A stretch of DNA of 64,000 bases from Chlamydiota bacterium (GCA_016178055.1 JACOUC010000035.1:141325-205324); one strand, 5' to 3'; positions 41,840 to 50,759 are shown, counted from the stretch's first letter. Numbers and translations are program-made. Notes: a model not told the origin generated them from the sequence alone.

Positions 41840-42436
41840 TTATAAACTTCTTCTCGCTTCCAATGCCTTTGCCAAAGTTAACTCATCCGCATAATCCAGC
41901 CCCATTCCAACCGGAATCCCATAGGCAATTCGGGTCAGCTTCACTTCCTCTTCCCCCAATAATTTTGACAAGTAAAGAGCCGTCGCTTCCCCTTCCACAT
42001 CCATTCCAGTGGCAAGAATCACTTCCCGAGGTCTTATTTTTTTAATTCTCTCAACTAAGTGAGCAACCTTCAAATCTTCAGGTCCCACCCCATCTAAAGG
42101 AGAAATTTTACCCATGAGAACATGATAAAGTCCTCTAAACCCGCATCTTTCTAAAACAAAAGCATCTTTAGCCTCTTCAATCACACAGATAAGACCCTGA
42201 TCTCGCTGGGAATCCTGGCAAACTTGACATGGGTCCTCCTCTGTAAAAAGATAACACACCGAACAGAAATGAATTTTCCCTCTGGCATTCTGAACGGATT
42301 TGGAAAATAACCGCGTACGATCTGGAGGTGACTTCATCAGAAAAAGAGCCATCCGCTCAGCCGTCTTTGTGCCAATCCCCGGAAACATTTTAAAGGCTTC
42401 TATCAAATCTTGAAAAGAATCGAGTTTGTAGATCAT
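41840..42436 (-). CDS. recR: Recombination mediator protein RecR
   Basis: About 198 residues from the ATG at 42434-42436, chosen because AGGTGACAGTG precedes it; codons upstream belong to a hairpin repeat. Helix-hairpin-helix FPGIGTKTAERMA, four-cysteine zinc finger (CSVCYLF then PCQVC), and TOPRIM motif CVIEEAKDAFVLE with DVEGEATALYL. RecR works with RecO/RecF to load RecA on gaps. It lies downstream of dnaX, a common bacterial pairing although ybaB is missing between them. Confidence 0.95.
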   Translation of the reverse strand: MIYKLDSFQDLIEAFKMFPGIGTKTAERMALFLMKSPPDRTRLFSKSVQNARGKIHFCSVCYLFTEEDPCQVCQDSQRDQGLICVIEEAKDAFVLERCGFRGLYHVLMGKISPLDGVGPEDLKVAHLVERIKKIRPREVILATGMDVEGEATALYLSKLLGEEEVKLTRIAYGIPVGMGLDYADELTLAKALEARRSL

Positions 42437-42461
42437 CACTGTCACCTGTTTCGGGTCGCCG

Positions 42462-42568
42462 GTCACCGGTCGACAATTTTAAAGTCCACAGTCAACGGTC
42501 AATGGTCGACAGTTCTAAAGGAATCATTTATTTTCTATGGAATGTGTGGTCCGTGGACTATGGACTAC
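42462..42568. repeat. Intergenic hairpin repeat, GTCCACAGTCAACGGTCAAT class
   Basis: The left arm is GTCCACAGTCAACGGTCAAT, the loop AAGGAATCATTTATTTTCTA, and the right arm GTGGTCCGTGGACTATGGAC. It fills the dnaX-recR gap. The loop is nearly the same as at 5455 and 34583, while the arms have drifted in step. Confidence 0.85.
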
Positions 42569-42572
42569 ATTT

Positions 42573-44243
42573 TCATCTTTTAATTTCCGTAATCTTTCCT
42601 TCGAACATTTGTAATGCCTTTTGAAGCACCGGATCATCCTGGATAGAGGCGGCGAGAACGCTTTTAACTTCCTCTTTTTGCGAAATAGACTTCCCTTCTA
42701 GTTCTTTAGAAGTGGAAAGAACAAACTCGATCGAAACTTGAGGTCCCCCTATCTTTTTAACTTCATCTTGAATAACAACTCGCTGTTCTTTTTGCAAAGC
42801 CTCTAAAGAGAATTTCTTGTCTTGAGGAAAAACAACTTGTAAGGTGTTCCCTTTTTTACGCAACGATGTTTCTTTTAAATAGGCATGAATTAAAGGTTGC
42901 TTTTGAGCAAAATTTTCTAACACTTTTTGCCACTGATTAAAATTTAATTTCTCGACTTCGTCCTCACTTTTTTCTGGCTCCTTCTCTAAAGACTCAAAGA
43001 GTTCTTCCTCCTCTGAGGTTTCTTCAAGCTGGGGATCTGGGAGGATGTTTTTTTTTACCTCGCTTGAGACCGCTGACTCCCTTGTAACTCCAGAAACCCT
43101 TTTAGAATGTCTCAGAGCTTCGATCTTTATTATGAGCTGATCTAGCGTTTGAGAATGACCAATTAAATACAGCTGAACACTGAGGGCTTCAAGCATGGAC
43201 CTCTTAGACACCGACTGTTTTAAACGATTTTCGACTTCTAAAGTTTCATCCAGCATTTGTAAAAGCTGATCCTTCAAAAAAATTTGAGACTGAATTTTTG
43301 CCTTTTCAAACTCCTCGGGGAAAAGCTCGATCAAGTCCTTCCCCTTTGAAGCCAGCTGAATCACAAGAAGGTCTCGGAAGTGAGCGGACAATTCGCCAAT
43401 GAAAAACGCTAAATCTTTTCCTTCCCCATCCATTTTTTTAATCAAAGAAAATAAACTCTCCCAATCTCCATCCTTAACCTCGTCTACAAAATCTATCACC
43501 TCTTCACGAGGGATCCATCCGAAAATTTGAATGGCTTCCTCATACCGAAGCTTTCCTCCTGAAAATGAAATGAGTTGATCCAGTAAACTCTCAGCATCTC
43601 GAAGACTTCCATCCGCTTCTTTTGCAACCCGAAAGAGGGTTTTTTCATCTGCCTCGACCTTTTCTGATATAACAATTTTCTTCAAGTGCTCAAAAATATC
43701 TCCTGTCGCAATTTTTCTCAAATCAAAACGCTGACATCGAGAAAGAATCGTCGAAGGAACCCGATGGGATTCCGTAGTCGCAAAGAAAAATTTAATGTGG
43801 CTGGGAGGCTCTTCCAGAGTTTTTAAAAGGGCATTAAAAGCCTCCGTTGTTAACATATGAACTTCATCAATGATATAAATTTTAAAACGTGAGCTGGATG
43901 GAGCAAACTTCACATTTTCACGCAACTCTCGAACCTGATCAATCCCCCGATTAGAAGCCCCATCAATTTCTAAAACATCTAGACTTGTTCCAGAAGCAAT
44001 TTCTTCACAATGGGAACACTGGTTACAGGGAGTGGAAGTCGGGCCTTGAATGCAGTTAAGGGCCTTGGCAAAAATTCGGGCTATGCTGGTCTTTCCAATA
44101 CCGCGACTCCCGCTGAAAAGGTAGGCATGAGCTACCCGATTCATCGTAATCGCATTTTCTAATGTTGTCACAACATGGGCTTGCCCCACCACATCTTTAA
44201 ATTTCTGAGGCCGCCACTTTCTGGCCAAGACTAAATAACTCAC
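42573..44243 (-). CDS. dnaX: DNA polymerase III subunit gamma/tau
   Basis: 556 residues. The clamp-loader ATPase has YLFSGSRGIGKTSIARIFAK, a zinc-binding segment (CNQCSHCEEI), VLEIDGASNRGIDQVREL, IYIIDEVHMLT and the SRC motif LSRCQRF. Domain III ends near residue 385, followed by an acidic linker and a tau-like C-terminal domain. A run of nine A residues on the coding strand (43048-43056) lies at codon 396, just after domain III. A -1 shift there reaches a stop within nine codons and would make a gamma-length protein. Confidence 0.96.
   Translation of the reverse strand: MSYLVLARKWRPQKFKDVVGQAHVVTTLENAITMNRVAHAYLFSGSRGIGKTSIARIFAKALNCIQGPTSTPCNQCSHCEEIASGTSLDVLEIDGASNRGIDQVRELRENVKFAPSSSRFKIYIIDEVHMLTTEAFNALLKTLEEPPSHIKFFFATTESHRVPSTILSRCQRFDLRKIATGDIFEHLKKIVISEKVEADEKTLFRVAKEADGSLRDAESLLDQLISFSGGKLRYEEAIQIFGWIPREEVIDFVDEVKDGDWESLFSLIKKMDGEGKDLAFFIGELSAHFRDLLVIQLASKGKDLIELFPEEFEKAKIQSQIFLKDQLLQMLDETLEVENRLKQSVSKRSMLEALSVQLYLIGHSQTLDQLIIKIEALRHSKRVSGVTRESAVSSEVKKNILPDPQLEETSEEEELFESLEKEPEKSEDEVEKLNFNQWQKVLENFAQKQPLIHAYLKETSLRKKGNTLQVVFPQDKKFSLEALQKEQRVVIQDEVKKIGGPQVSIEFVLSTSKELEGKSISQKEEVKSVLAASIQDDPVLQKALQMFEGKITEIKR
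43048..43056 (-). other. Candidate slippage site in dnaX (nine A residues)
   Basis: Coding strand reads GAGGTAAAAAAAAACATCC. Re-reading one A gives AAA CAT CCT CCC AGA TCC CCA GCT TGA, which ends translation at about residue 404. This is the place and the outcome expected for making the short gamma subunit by transcriptional or ribosomal slippage, as known for Thermus dnaX. Confidence 0.55.
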
Positions 44244-44315
44244 AAGTTTATCCTCCGCTTTTCCAAAATCAAATCAGGGGTTAACTCTAACCGATTGAGA
44301 GGGGATCAATCAAGG

Positions 44316-44741
44316 TCATTCCTTTGTGCGATTTTGATTCACGTTTAATTCCATCAACTGAATAGGAAAAACATTTCGAATTCTCTTGAAATCGTGATCC
44401 CTCGTGAAGATCACCTTGTGATAGGTTTGTGCCATTACAGCAATCATTAGATCAGGAATACCTACACCCTGAATACCTTTCCGATGAAGATTGAATTGAA
44501 GATGCATCATGTTTTCCCATAAGCCTTGAGGCTCTTCAAGCAAAGGCAAGGCATCAAAATAACTTTTTAAATCTTCAAATTGCTGAAGCGTTTTAGCTCC
44601 TCCAACAATTTCTACTTTGATCAGATCAACTGTACAGACTCTGTTTTCTTCCAAAAGCCGGTCCAAAGCTTCTCCTTCGGGAGAAGACTTCTTCCGGAAA
44701 AAATCAATCCATACAGAGGAATCTACCAGCACATCACTCAT
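44316..44741 (-). CDS. vapC: PIN-domain toxin (VapC)
   Basis: 141 residues. PIN nuclease acidic residues appear in VDSSVWIDFF, CTVDLIKVEIVGG, GIPDLMIAVMA and FTRDHDFKRI. It is a Mg-dependent ribonuclease. It lies 24 bp after the antitoxin gene on the same strand. Length and acidic residues are complete, so it is probably functional. Confidence 0.9.
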   Translation of the reverse strand: MSDVLVDSSVWIDFFRKKSSPEGEALDRLLEENRVCTVDLIKVEIVGGAKTLQQFEDLKSYFDALPLLEEPQGLWENMMHLQFNLHRKGIQGVGIPDLMIAVMAQTYHKVIFTRDHDFKRIRNVFPIQLMELNVNQNRTKE

Positions 44742-44765
44742 CCCTTGCCTTTGCGAAAAATAATT

Positions 44766-44969
44766 CTAAGCAGCTGTACGATCTCTTCTTAATTGTCTTA
44801 AATCAATTCTCAAATCAAGGCGACCTCGCAAGGCGCGAAGCTTCTCAATTTTTTTCATCTGAATCAATTTTTGAAGAGAAAGAATGACTGCACTGGTTTT
44901 AGATCGTGTTCCACAAAGCAACTTTGCCTCTTCTAAAAGATCCCTTGGAATGTCCATGGTGGTACGCAT
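44766..44969 (-). CDS. vapB: VapB-type antitoxin
   Basis: 67 residues from the ATG at 44967-44969, preceded by the strong site GGAGGAAGAAA. MRTTMDIPRDLLEEAKLLCG and KTSAVILSLQKLI form a ribbon-helix-helix-like DNA-binding part. The tail LRGRLDLRIDLRQLRRDR is typical of the VapB family that pairs with the PIN toxin downstream. Confidence 0.88.
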   Translation of the reverse strand: MRTTMDIPRDLLEEAKLLCGTRSKTSAVILSLQKLIQMKKIEKLRALRGRLDLRIDLRQLRRDRTAA

Positions 44970-45019
44970 TTTCTTCCTCCGGCACTTGTTGAATGAATAC
45001 ATCATTTATATACAATATA

Positions 45020-45038
45020 ATGCATCAAATTTATGCAT
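45020..45038. promoter_or_regulatory. Operator-like repeat upstream of vapBC
   Basis: ATGCATCAAATTTATGCAT: two ATGCAT hexamers 7 bp apart, about 50 bp before the vapB start and next to a TATATT-like -10 on the minus strand. A likely VapBC autorepression site. Confidence 0.45.
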
Positions 45039-45087
45039 TAATCAATCCTTTTTAAATTCACCTTTTTAAATTCAAAATCCCTGACAC

Positions 45088-46254
45088 TCAACGTCCCCGG
45101 TAAACAGTTGTCTCCGGATGAAACTCGCTCCATCCCAACCACCATTGGCGGTCTATATTTAATGGAGTTAAAACCTGATTTGTCCCTGAAAGAGGTCTCC
45201 CCCAATCATCCCAAATCATTTTCCGATCCAAACTTGAAATCTGATCTGATTCATAAATAAAGTCAAAAACAGAACCTTCGCCTAATCTTCTGGAAAAGGC
45301 CCGAACCCCATCAGCCTTTTCGTCATAAAGAACCATCACAGGAAAAGATCCCACATGGTCATGAACAATTCTTTTCTCTCTGAGCGTTTTCAGGCAATAG
45401 GCCTTGTGAAAACCTTCTATTGAAAGCCCCGCCACCTCCTCATGCATATCAAGCGCTTGATTTTTCTGGCTCAGCCCTGGACTGATCGTATGGGGAGTCA
45501 TATGCTCAAGAATCCAGATCATCCAGCTTTTTGGAATTCTTCCATCAAAGGGACGATCCGGCGGGTCTACTGCCAAAAAAGTCTTCGGGTTGTTTTTTTT
45601 CCAAACACTCCACTTCATCTGTTCCCCACCCAAAAACTCTAATTGCGTCCCCTTCAAAAGCCCATAAACTGCCTCCCCGGTCGCCTGCTGCCAAAGTGTT
45701 TTTGTTTCGTGATCCCTCATGATGAGATTTCGGCGCCAAACCCCTTCGACTTCGAAATGAAGAATTTTCCCGTTCACAAGATTTGAATAAATCATGGGAC
45801 TTCGACAGGCCCCACAATAGGAAACCAGAATGGGCAATCCTCCTAAAGTGTCATGCACCAAGTGACGCGGCAAAACCATTTCACGAAGAGGCCAGGCACA
45901 AGCCTCTTTATTCCACTCCAGGCCAATAACGATATCTTCAGGTTTTATTGGAGCTTCTGACGAAAGGACATGTAAGGATTGATCCAAAACCACAAAAATC
46001 TTCGAGAAAACAAAGAAAAGTCCAAGACTCCACCAGACAAATACGAGTACAAGAGCGCTGCCCGTCGCCCAACTCGGAAAAAGCAAAAAAACCGTCAATG
46101 TAATGATTAAATCAAGCCCCAACGTCACCCATCGCAACAAATGATAATGGGCAATCGGAAAAAGCCCCAACCTTGGGAAAAACGTACTCCAATAAGGGGC
46201 ATGCACCCCTAAAAACCCAAAAATAAAACTCAAAACAACCAAAGATGTTATCAT
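45088..46254 (-). CDS. DUF3179-domain membrane protein
   Basis: 388 residues. Three membrane helices span the first 110 residues (LVVLSFIFGFLGVH, LDLIITLTVFLLF, VFVWWSLGLFFVFSKIFVVL). The DUF3179 domain follows with the characteristic VLPRHLVHDTLGGLPILVSYCGACRSPMIY (two Cys), SVFDFIYE and WDDWGRPLSG. Function is unknown; the family occurs in many environmental bacteria, sometimes beside msr genes, as here with msrA upstream. Confidence 0.85.
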   Translation of the reverse strand: MITSLVVLSFIFGFLGVHAPYWSTFFPRLGLFPIAHYHLLRWVTLGLDLIITLTVFLLFPSWATGSALVLVFVWWSLGLFFVFSKIFVVLDQSLHVLSSEAPIKPEDIVIGLEWNKEACAWPLREMVLPRHLVHDTLGGLPILVSYCGACRSPMIYSNLVNGKILHFEVEGVWRRNLIMRDHETKTLWQQATGEAVYGLLKGTQLEFLGGEQMKWSVWKKNNPKTFLAVDPPDRPFDGRIPKSWMIWILEHMTPHTISPGLSQKNQALDMHEEVAGLSIEGFHKAYCLKTLREKRIVHDHVGSFPVMVLYDEKADGVRAFSRRLGEGSVFDFIYESDQISSLDRKMIWDDWGRPLSGTNQVLTPLNIDRQWWLGWSEFHPETTVYRGR

Positions 46255-46352
46255 TATTCTTCAGCCTTTAACGGTGATATTTTATTTCTCATTTGAGCAT
46301 GCTAAATTAAATTTTTCGAGAAACGTGTATCCCCTGAGATCACCACCGATTT

Positions 46353-46538
46353 TCATGCATAATCGACCCGAAAACCAAAAGCCAGATCCACTTCTATCAG
46401 AGTATTAAGTCCAAATCGATGAACCGTTGGAACAGGACTCCCCGTACCTATTTGAAATTTGAGGACCAAAAGAAGGGCAAAACTGGTAAGAAGAACGACC
46501 CATGAAAGAACAATAAAAAATTTTCTTTTCTGAATCAT
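46353..46538 (-). CDS. Small single-pass membrane protein
   Basis: 61 residues from the ATG at 46536-46538: basic start MIQKRKF, one membrane helix (IVLSWVVLLTSFALLLVL), and a short outer tail. No strong ribosome site. It follows msrA by 25 bp on the same strand. I do not recognise it; it may be a real small envelope protein or a chance frame in T-rich DNA. Confidence 0.35.
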   Translation of the reverse strand: MIQKRKFFIVLSWVVLLTSFALLLVLKFQIGTGSPVPTVHRFGLNTLIEVDLAFGFRVDYA

Positions 46539-46563
46539 GAAGATTGATTTCCAAGGATAAAAA

Positions 46564-47139
46564 TCAAAAATGGCAGACCTTGCCCAGGCCATGCTTTTTC
46601 AAATACTGTTGATGATACTCTTTTGCCCGATAAAAAGTGGAAGCAGATGTAATTTCAGTCACAATCGGCTCTTTAAATTTTCCTGATTTTTCAAGATCGG
46701 CCTTTGACTTTTGGGCAATCACTCTTTGTTCTGGCGTATGATAAAAAATGGCGGAACGATATTGGGTGCCATGATCAGGCCCTTGTTGATTCATCGTAGT
46801 TGGATTATGGTTATCCCAAAATATTTTGAGAATCTCTTCATAAGAAATTTGAGAAGGATCATAAATCAGTTGCACCACCTCAGCATGTCCTGTCTTATTC
46901 GTACATACATCTTCATACGTTGGATTCTTTAGCGTCCCGCCCATATATCCTACCGCTGTAGACTTCACGCCTTTGACATCACTAAGAATCGCCTCGACTC
47001 CCCAAAAACATCCCGCTCCAAACGTGGCCGTTCGTAAATCTTTATTCTGATTTGTATCTGACATGGTCTTCTCTCCCCTCCATAAAATCAAAACGACTAA
47101 AAATAAAATAAGCCCTGAAAATATCCGATGATGATTCAT
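46564..47139 (-). CDS. msrA: Peptide methionine sulfoxide reductase A
   Basis: 191 residues from the outer ATG, of which about 166 are the MsrA domain. The catalytic Cys is in [39 protein letters not shown] and [19 protein letters not shown] are family motifs. The first 22 residues form a hydrophobic segment that would anchor or export it. However, a much better ribosome site (GGAGGGGAGAGAAGACC) precedes an inner ATG at 47062-47064, and a TATAAT lies right before the outer ATG, so a cytoplasmic form may be the real or the main product. Confidence 0.93.
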   Translation of the reverse strand: MNHHRIFSGLILFLVVLILWRGEKTMSDTNQNKDLRTATFGAGCFWGVEAILSDVKGVKSTAVGYMGGTLKNPTYEDVCTNKTGHAEVVQLIYDPSQISYEEILKIFWDNHNPTTMNQQGPDHGTQYRSAIFYHTPEQRVIAQKSKADLEKSGKFKEPIVTEITSASTFYRAKEYHQQYLKKHGLGKVCHF

Positions 47140-47151
47140 TTTTTAATTATA

Positions 47152-48126
47152 TCATTTAAAATGGACTAAAAGCGCTGCCAAATAACTCTCTTTCACCAAA
47201 CCACTTCCTTGGAAATCGCGATCTTGACCCAGGGGAGAGATTTTTTTAATCAATCGCTTTTCTAAAAAAGCCTGTTTTCTAACTTCTTTTTCTAATTGAT
47301 CCGTAGAAAAACCACTAAAATTGGTTGAAACAAACAAGTAACCCTCCGGGTTTAAAATTTGAATAGCACAATGAATCAACCCTCCTAAATCCTTCTTCAC
47401 AGAAAAAATTTTACCTTCATCTCTTGAAAAAGAAGGGGGATCAAGAATAATGACATCAAACTTGTTTTCCTTTTTGACCGCACGCAAAAGATACTGAACC
47501 GCATTCGCTCTCACGAATTCATTTTTTGAAAAGGATAAATCATTTAATTGATAATTCTTTTTCCCCCACTCCAAAATTTTCGGGCGAACATCTACATTCA
47601 CCACATCCAAGGAGCCCCAAGACTTGCAGTAAACACCAAAAGAACAGGTATAAGAAAAGGTGTTGAGTACTGATTTTCCCTGCGAAAGGGTCCCAATCAT
47701 TTTACGATTTTTTCGCATGTCAAGGAAAAGACCTGTATTAAAATGATCCTTAAGGTCAACCCAGAATTTTAGACCATTCTCTGTCACAACCGTTTGAGAA
47801 GTGGCTCCAACAAAATCGAGATTTTCATAGGTAGAACCTGTCTTTTCAGATGAGGCTTCTTTAAAAATTAAATATTGAGGATTAAAACGACGTAATAAAA
47901 AATATCGAATCGCGTCAAGCTGAGGATTCCAGACAGGATCAAACACCTTGACAACAAAATGTCGGTCATATTGATCGATGGTAAGCCCTGTGAGTTCATC
48001 ACCTTTCCCATTCACCAAACGCACGGCATTGGTTATTTGAAAAAGACTTGTCCTTTTTTCAAATGATCGCTCGAGCAAATTGAGAATTTTTGAACGAGAA
48101 AAATGAGGGTCAGGAACAGGTGTCAA
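47152..48126 (-). CDS. RlmI-like class I SAM-dependent rRNA methyltransferase
   Basis: 324 residues. It lacks the PUA domain of RlmI but keeps its middle part (AVRLVNGKGDELTGLTIDQY) and methyltransferase core: FLDMRKNRKMI, LNTFSYTCSFGVYC, DVIILDPPSFSRD and VSTNFSGFS. DPPSF is the catalytic loop of cytosine-C5/rRNA methyltransferases of this branch. The target cannot be fixed from sequence. It ends 13 bp before msrA on the same strand. Confidence 0.85.
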   Translation of the reverse strand: MTPVPDPHFSRSKILNLLERSFEKRTSLFQITNAVRLVNGKGDELTGLTIDQYDRHFVVKVFDPVWNPQLDAIRYFLLRRFNPQYLIFKEASSEKTGSTYENLDFVGATSQTVVTENGLKFWVDLKDHFNTGLFLDMRKNRKMIGTLSQGKSVLNTFSYTCSFGVYCKSWGSLDVVNVDVRPKILEWGKKNYQLNDLSFSKNEFVRANAVQYLLRAVKKENKFDVIILDPPSFSRDEGKIFSVKKDLGGLIHCAIQILNPEGYLFVSTNFSGFSTDQLEKEVRKQAFLEKRLIKKISPLGQDRDFQGSGLVKESYLAALLVHFK

Positions 48127-48421
48127 AATATCGCTCCAAAATCAGAATTTCTAAATTTTTTTGAAAGAGAATGTTTATTCAATAACAATCACTGCTTTCT
48201 CCAACATTCTAGCTAGTGTACTCCCTTCAACTTTACACACCAAGCGATTTTCTTAACTGATATGACAAGACCCATAACCTGATAAAAGCTCGGGTTTACT
48301 TGGTCCTTGAAAGGGTGTCGGCTCATTTCCTTGATTAAACCATTGACCCTGAAAATCCATCATAGTAGTATTATAGATACCACTCTAAAAAACTTCGAAC
48401 TATTTTAGAGAGGGATCTAAA
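48127..48421. other. Gene-poor gap with one doubtful small ORF
   Basis: AT-rich. A 35-codon minus-strand ORF (48253-48360, MDFQGQWFNQGNEPTPFQGP...) begins 8 bp after a perfect TATAAT but has no ribosome site; it may be a leaderless small gene or chance. Nothing else is supported except the inverted repeat at 48383-48410. Confidence 0.3.
48383..48410. promoter_or_regulatory. Inverted repeat before a DUF4143 ATPase gene
   Basis: CTCTAAAA (48383-48390) and TTTTAGAG (48403-48410), perfect 8 bp arms 12 bp apart with TTCGAA in the middle, 11 bp before the start codon. Candidate operator. Confidence 0.45.
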
Positions 48422-49627
48422 ATGGAGATGGCCATGATCGCCCGTCGTTTACAGCCAATCATTGTAAAAGACCTTAAAAAGAAGATGGTCTTCATTGCGG
48501 GCCCCCGACAATGTGGTAAGACCACCCTTGCCAAGAGCGTGGCAAAAGAAACCCTTTGGGAAAACACCTATTACAATTGGGACATTGATGAACACCGTCG
48601 AAAACTCCTCAAGAATGAATTGAATGCCTCTTCCCGTCTGTGGCTTTTGGATGAAATTCATAAATTTCGAAGATGGAAGAATTGGCTGAAGGGGCTCTTT
48701 GACGAATATCATCCCAAGCACGCAATGCTCGTCACAGGAAGCGCCATGCTGGATGCCTACAGTCGAGGGGGAGATTCCCTCCAAGGACGTTACTACTTTC
48801 ATCATCTGCATCCATTTACATTGGCAGAATTACTGCATCCCAAAACACCTCCCGCACTTGAGGAGATGTTTGCCTTCCAGAATCCGGTCCCAAAATCAGC
48901 CGAAGAGGTATTAAAGAATCTATTGATTTTGGGAGGGTTTCCCGAACCTTTTTCTTCTGGTTCAGAGAAAGAAGCGGCTCGGTGGCGTCTCTCATACGGG
49001 ACACAAATCATTCGACAAGAAATCCGCTCTCTGGAAGGGGTTCAAGATCTTGACAAAATGGAACTCTTGTTTGATCGTCTACCCGCCGTGATTGGTTCTG
49101 TCCTGTCCATCAATAGTTTGAGAGAAGATCTTGAAGTTGCCTTTGAGACCGTTCGAAACTGGCTCAAGATTTTCGAGCGCATGTACGCTGTTTTCAGAAT
49201 ACCTCCCTTTGGCCCTCCCAGAATCAAGGCTGTCAAAAAAGAACAAAAATTGTATTTTTGGGATTGGGCAAGGGCTGAGTTTGAAAGTCAAAAACTGGAG
49301 AATCTCGTCGCTTCTCACCTCTTGCGCTTCGTTCACTGGCGCGAGGATGTGGAAGGTGAAAAATGGGAATTACGTTTCTTTAGAGATGTTGTCGGACACG
49401 AAGTAGATTTTATTCTCTTACGCAAAGGGAAACCCTGGTGCGCCATCGAGGTCAAAACTCAAGAACGGCCTTTAGACCCCAACTTAAAATATCTCTTGGA
49501 ACGCACCCAAATCCCTTATGCCTTTCAAATCAGCCTCAAGGGAAATTCCGATTGGGAACCTCCCAAAATCAATGGCACCGCTGTTCGAATCATGCCTGCA
49601 GCCAAATTCCTAGCGAACTTGGTTTAG
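48422..49627 (+). CDS. AAA-type ATPase with DUF4143 domain (second of three)
   Basis: 401 residues. Walker A AGPRQCGKTTLAKS, Walker B LWLLDEIHKF and LVTGSAMLDAYSRGG. The DUF4143 part ends with GHEVDFILLRKGKPWCAIEVK, the PD-(D/E)xK-like pattern. AGAGAGGGATCTAAA gives a good ribosome site. It is distinct in sequence from the two other family members in this window, so they are separate acquisitions rather than local duplicates. Confidence 0.88.
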   Translation: MEMAMIARRLQPIIVKDLKKKMVFIAGPRQCGKTTLAKSVAKETLWENTYYNWDIDEHRRKLLKNELNASSRLWLLDEIHKFRRWKNWLKGLFDEYHPKHAMLVTGSAMLDAYSRGGDSLQGRYYFHHLHPFTLAELLHPKTPPALEEMFAFQNPVPKSAEEVLKNLLILGGFPEPFSSGSEKEAARWRLSYGTQIIRQEIRSLEGVQDLDKMELLFDRLPAVIGSVLSINSLREDLEVAFETVRNWLKIFERMYAVFRIPPFGPPRIKAVKKEQKLYFWDWARAEFESQKLENLVASHLLRFVHWREDVEGEKWELRFFRDVVGHEVDFILLRKGKPWCAIEVKTQERPLDPNLKYLLERTQIPYAFQISLKGNSDWEPPKINGTAVRIMPAAKFLANLV

Positions 49628-49641
49628 CTTATCTTCCTCGT

Positions 49642-50196
49642 TTAGGCATCCGATAGCATTTTAACGATCATGGTCCAATTCCGCGTCGTCGCTGAAACTC
49701 CCATCTCTTTTTCAATCCACTGATTGGGGAAACCAAATCTTCCACTTCCAAAAGCTAATCCTAAACTGAACACCGTTTGATTTTCAATTTCTAAAACCTC
49801 AATGTCCTTTTTGGGAGAAAGAAATGGAAGTTTCGATTTGCTTTTTGGCTCACAAGATAAGAAAGTAACATACCTCTTCGCCAAAACATCTTCTCTAATT
49901 TTTCGAAAAGGATTCTTATTAATCATATCTTCCAGTTCTTCCATTGTCCGTAAGAAAACACTGACTTCACCCCCTGCCAAAGAACAAAGCTCCTTTTCAA
50001 TACGTTGCGTTAGAAGAGCGTTGTTCTTCTTTGAAGATTCAAAAACTACATTTCCACTTTGAATGTGAGTCGTTATGTTTTTGAAACCCAATGATGCAAA
50101 CATCTGGCTCAAGTCTTCCATTTTAATAGACTTATGGCCACCCACATTAATGCCCCGTAGAAATGCTGCATATTTCATCACTTTTATAACCCTCAT
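49642..50196 (-). CDS. DUF1697 family protein
   Basis: 184 residues with the family opening YAAFLRGINVGGHKSIKMEDL, then TTHIQSGNVVFES, and the end VSATTRNWTMIVKML. Function unknown. Its ATG overlaps the stop of the pseudouridine synthase gene by one base (TAATG), which supports this start by translational coupling. An inner ATG at 50176-50178, behind AGGGTTATAAAAGTG, is the alternative. Confidence 0.9.
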   Translation of the reverse strand: MRVIKVMKYAAFLRGINVGGHKSIKMEDLSQMFASLGFKNITTHIQSGNVVFESSKKNNALLTQRIEKELCSLAGGEVSVFLRTMEELEDMINKNPFRKIREDVLAKRYVTFLSCEPKSKSKLPFLSPKKDIEVLEIENQTVFSLGLAFGSGRFGFPNQWIEKEMGVSATTRNWTMIVKMLSDA

Positions 50197-50759
50197 TATG
50201 ATTCAAACAAAAGTTTTCTTTCTTGAGTATTTAATTCTCTCCACTGGCCAGCAGGCAAGTTTGCCAATTGAAAAGCTCCCATCGCCACACGAATCAAACG
50301 AAGCGTTGGGAATCCTTGCGACGCCGTCATATGACGGACTTGCCGATTTTTCCCTTCAAACAATTTAAGTTCAATCCAACTTGTTGGAATAGAGATCCGA
50401 AAACGAATGGGAGGATTGCGTGGAGGATAGCCCGGTTCAATTAACAAACTGGCTTTGCAAGGTTTCGTTTTATAGCCTTGAATCATCACCCCTTTTCTTA
50501 AATGACTCATTGCCTCTTCCGTCGCAATCCCCTCGACCTGCGCATGGTAAATTCTCTCATGCGCATGACGCGGATAAAGAAGCCATTCATCCCACTCTTT
50601 CTCATCACTCAAAAGCAGCAACCCCTCGCTGTCCCAATCCAACCTCCCCACCGCATAAACATCTTTCGGAAATCCAAACTCCGCCAAAGTCCGATGCTGG
50701 GAATTTCCAGCTGTAAACTTCGAAAGAACACCATGGGGTTTATGAAAAGCGAGGATCAT
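50196..50759 (-). CDS. rluE: RluE-type rRNA pseudouridine synthase
   Basis: 187 residues, the catalytic domain without an S4 domain, as in RluE. AVGRLDWDSEGLLLLS carries the catalytic Asp in the RLD motif. KTKPCKASLL and FEGKNRQVRHMTAS are the family RNA-binding and Arg motifs. It should isomerise a uridine in 23S rRNA helix 89. Coupled to the DUF1697 gene downstream by TAATG and to the membrane-protein gene upstream by ATGA. Confidence 0.93.
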   Translation of the reverse strand: MILAFHKPHGVLSKFTAGNSQHRTLAEFGFPKDVYAVGRLDWDSEGLLLLSDEKEWDEWLLYPRHAHERIYHAQVEGIATEEAMSHLRKGVMIQGYKTKPCKASLLIEPGYPPRNPPIRFRISIPTSWIELKLFEGKNRQVRHMTASQGFPTLRLIRVAMGAFQLANLPAGQWRELNTQERKLLFES

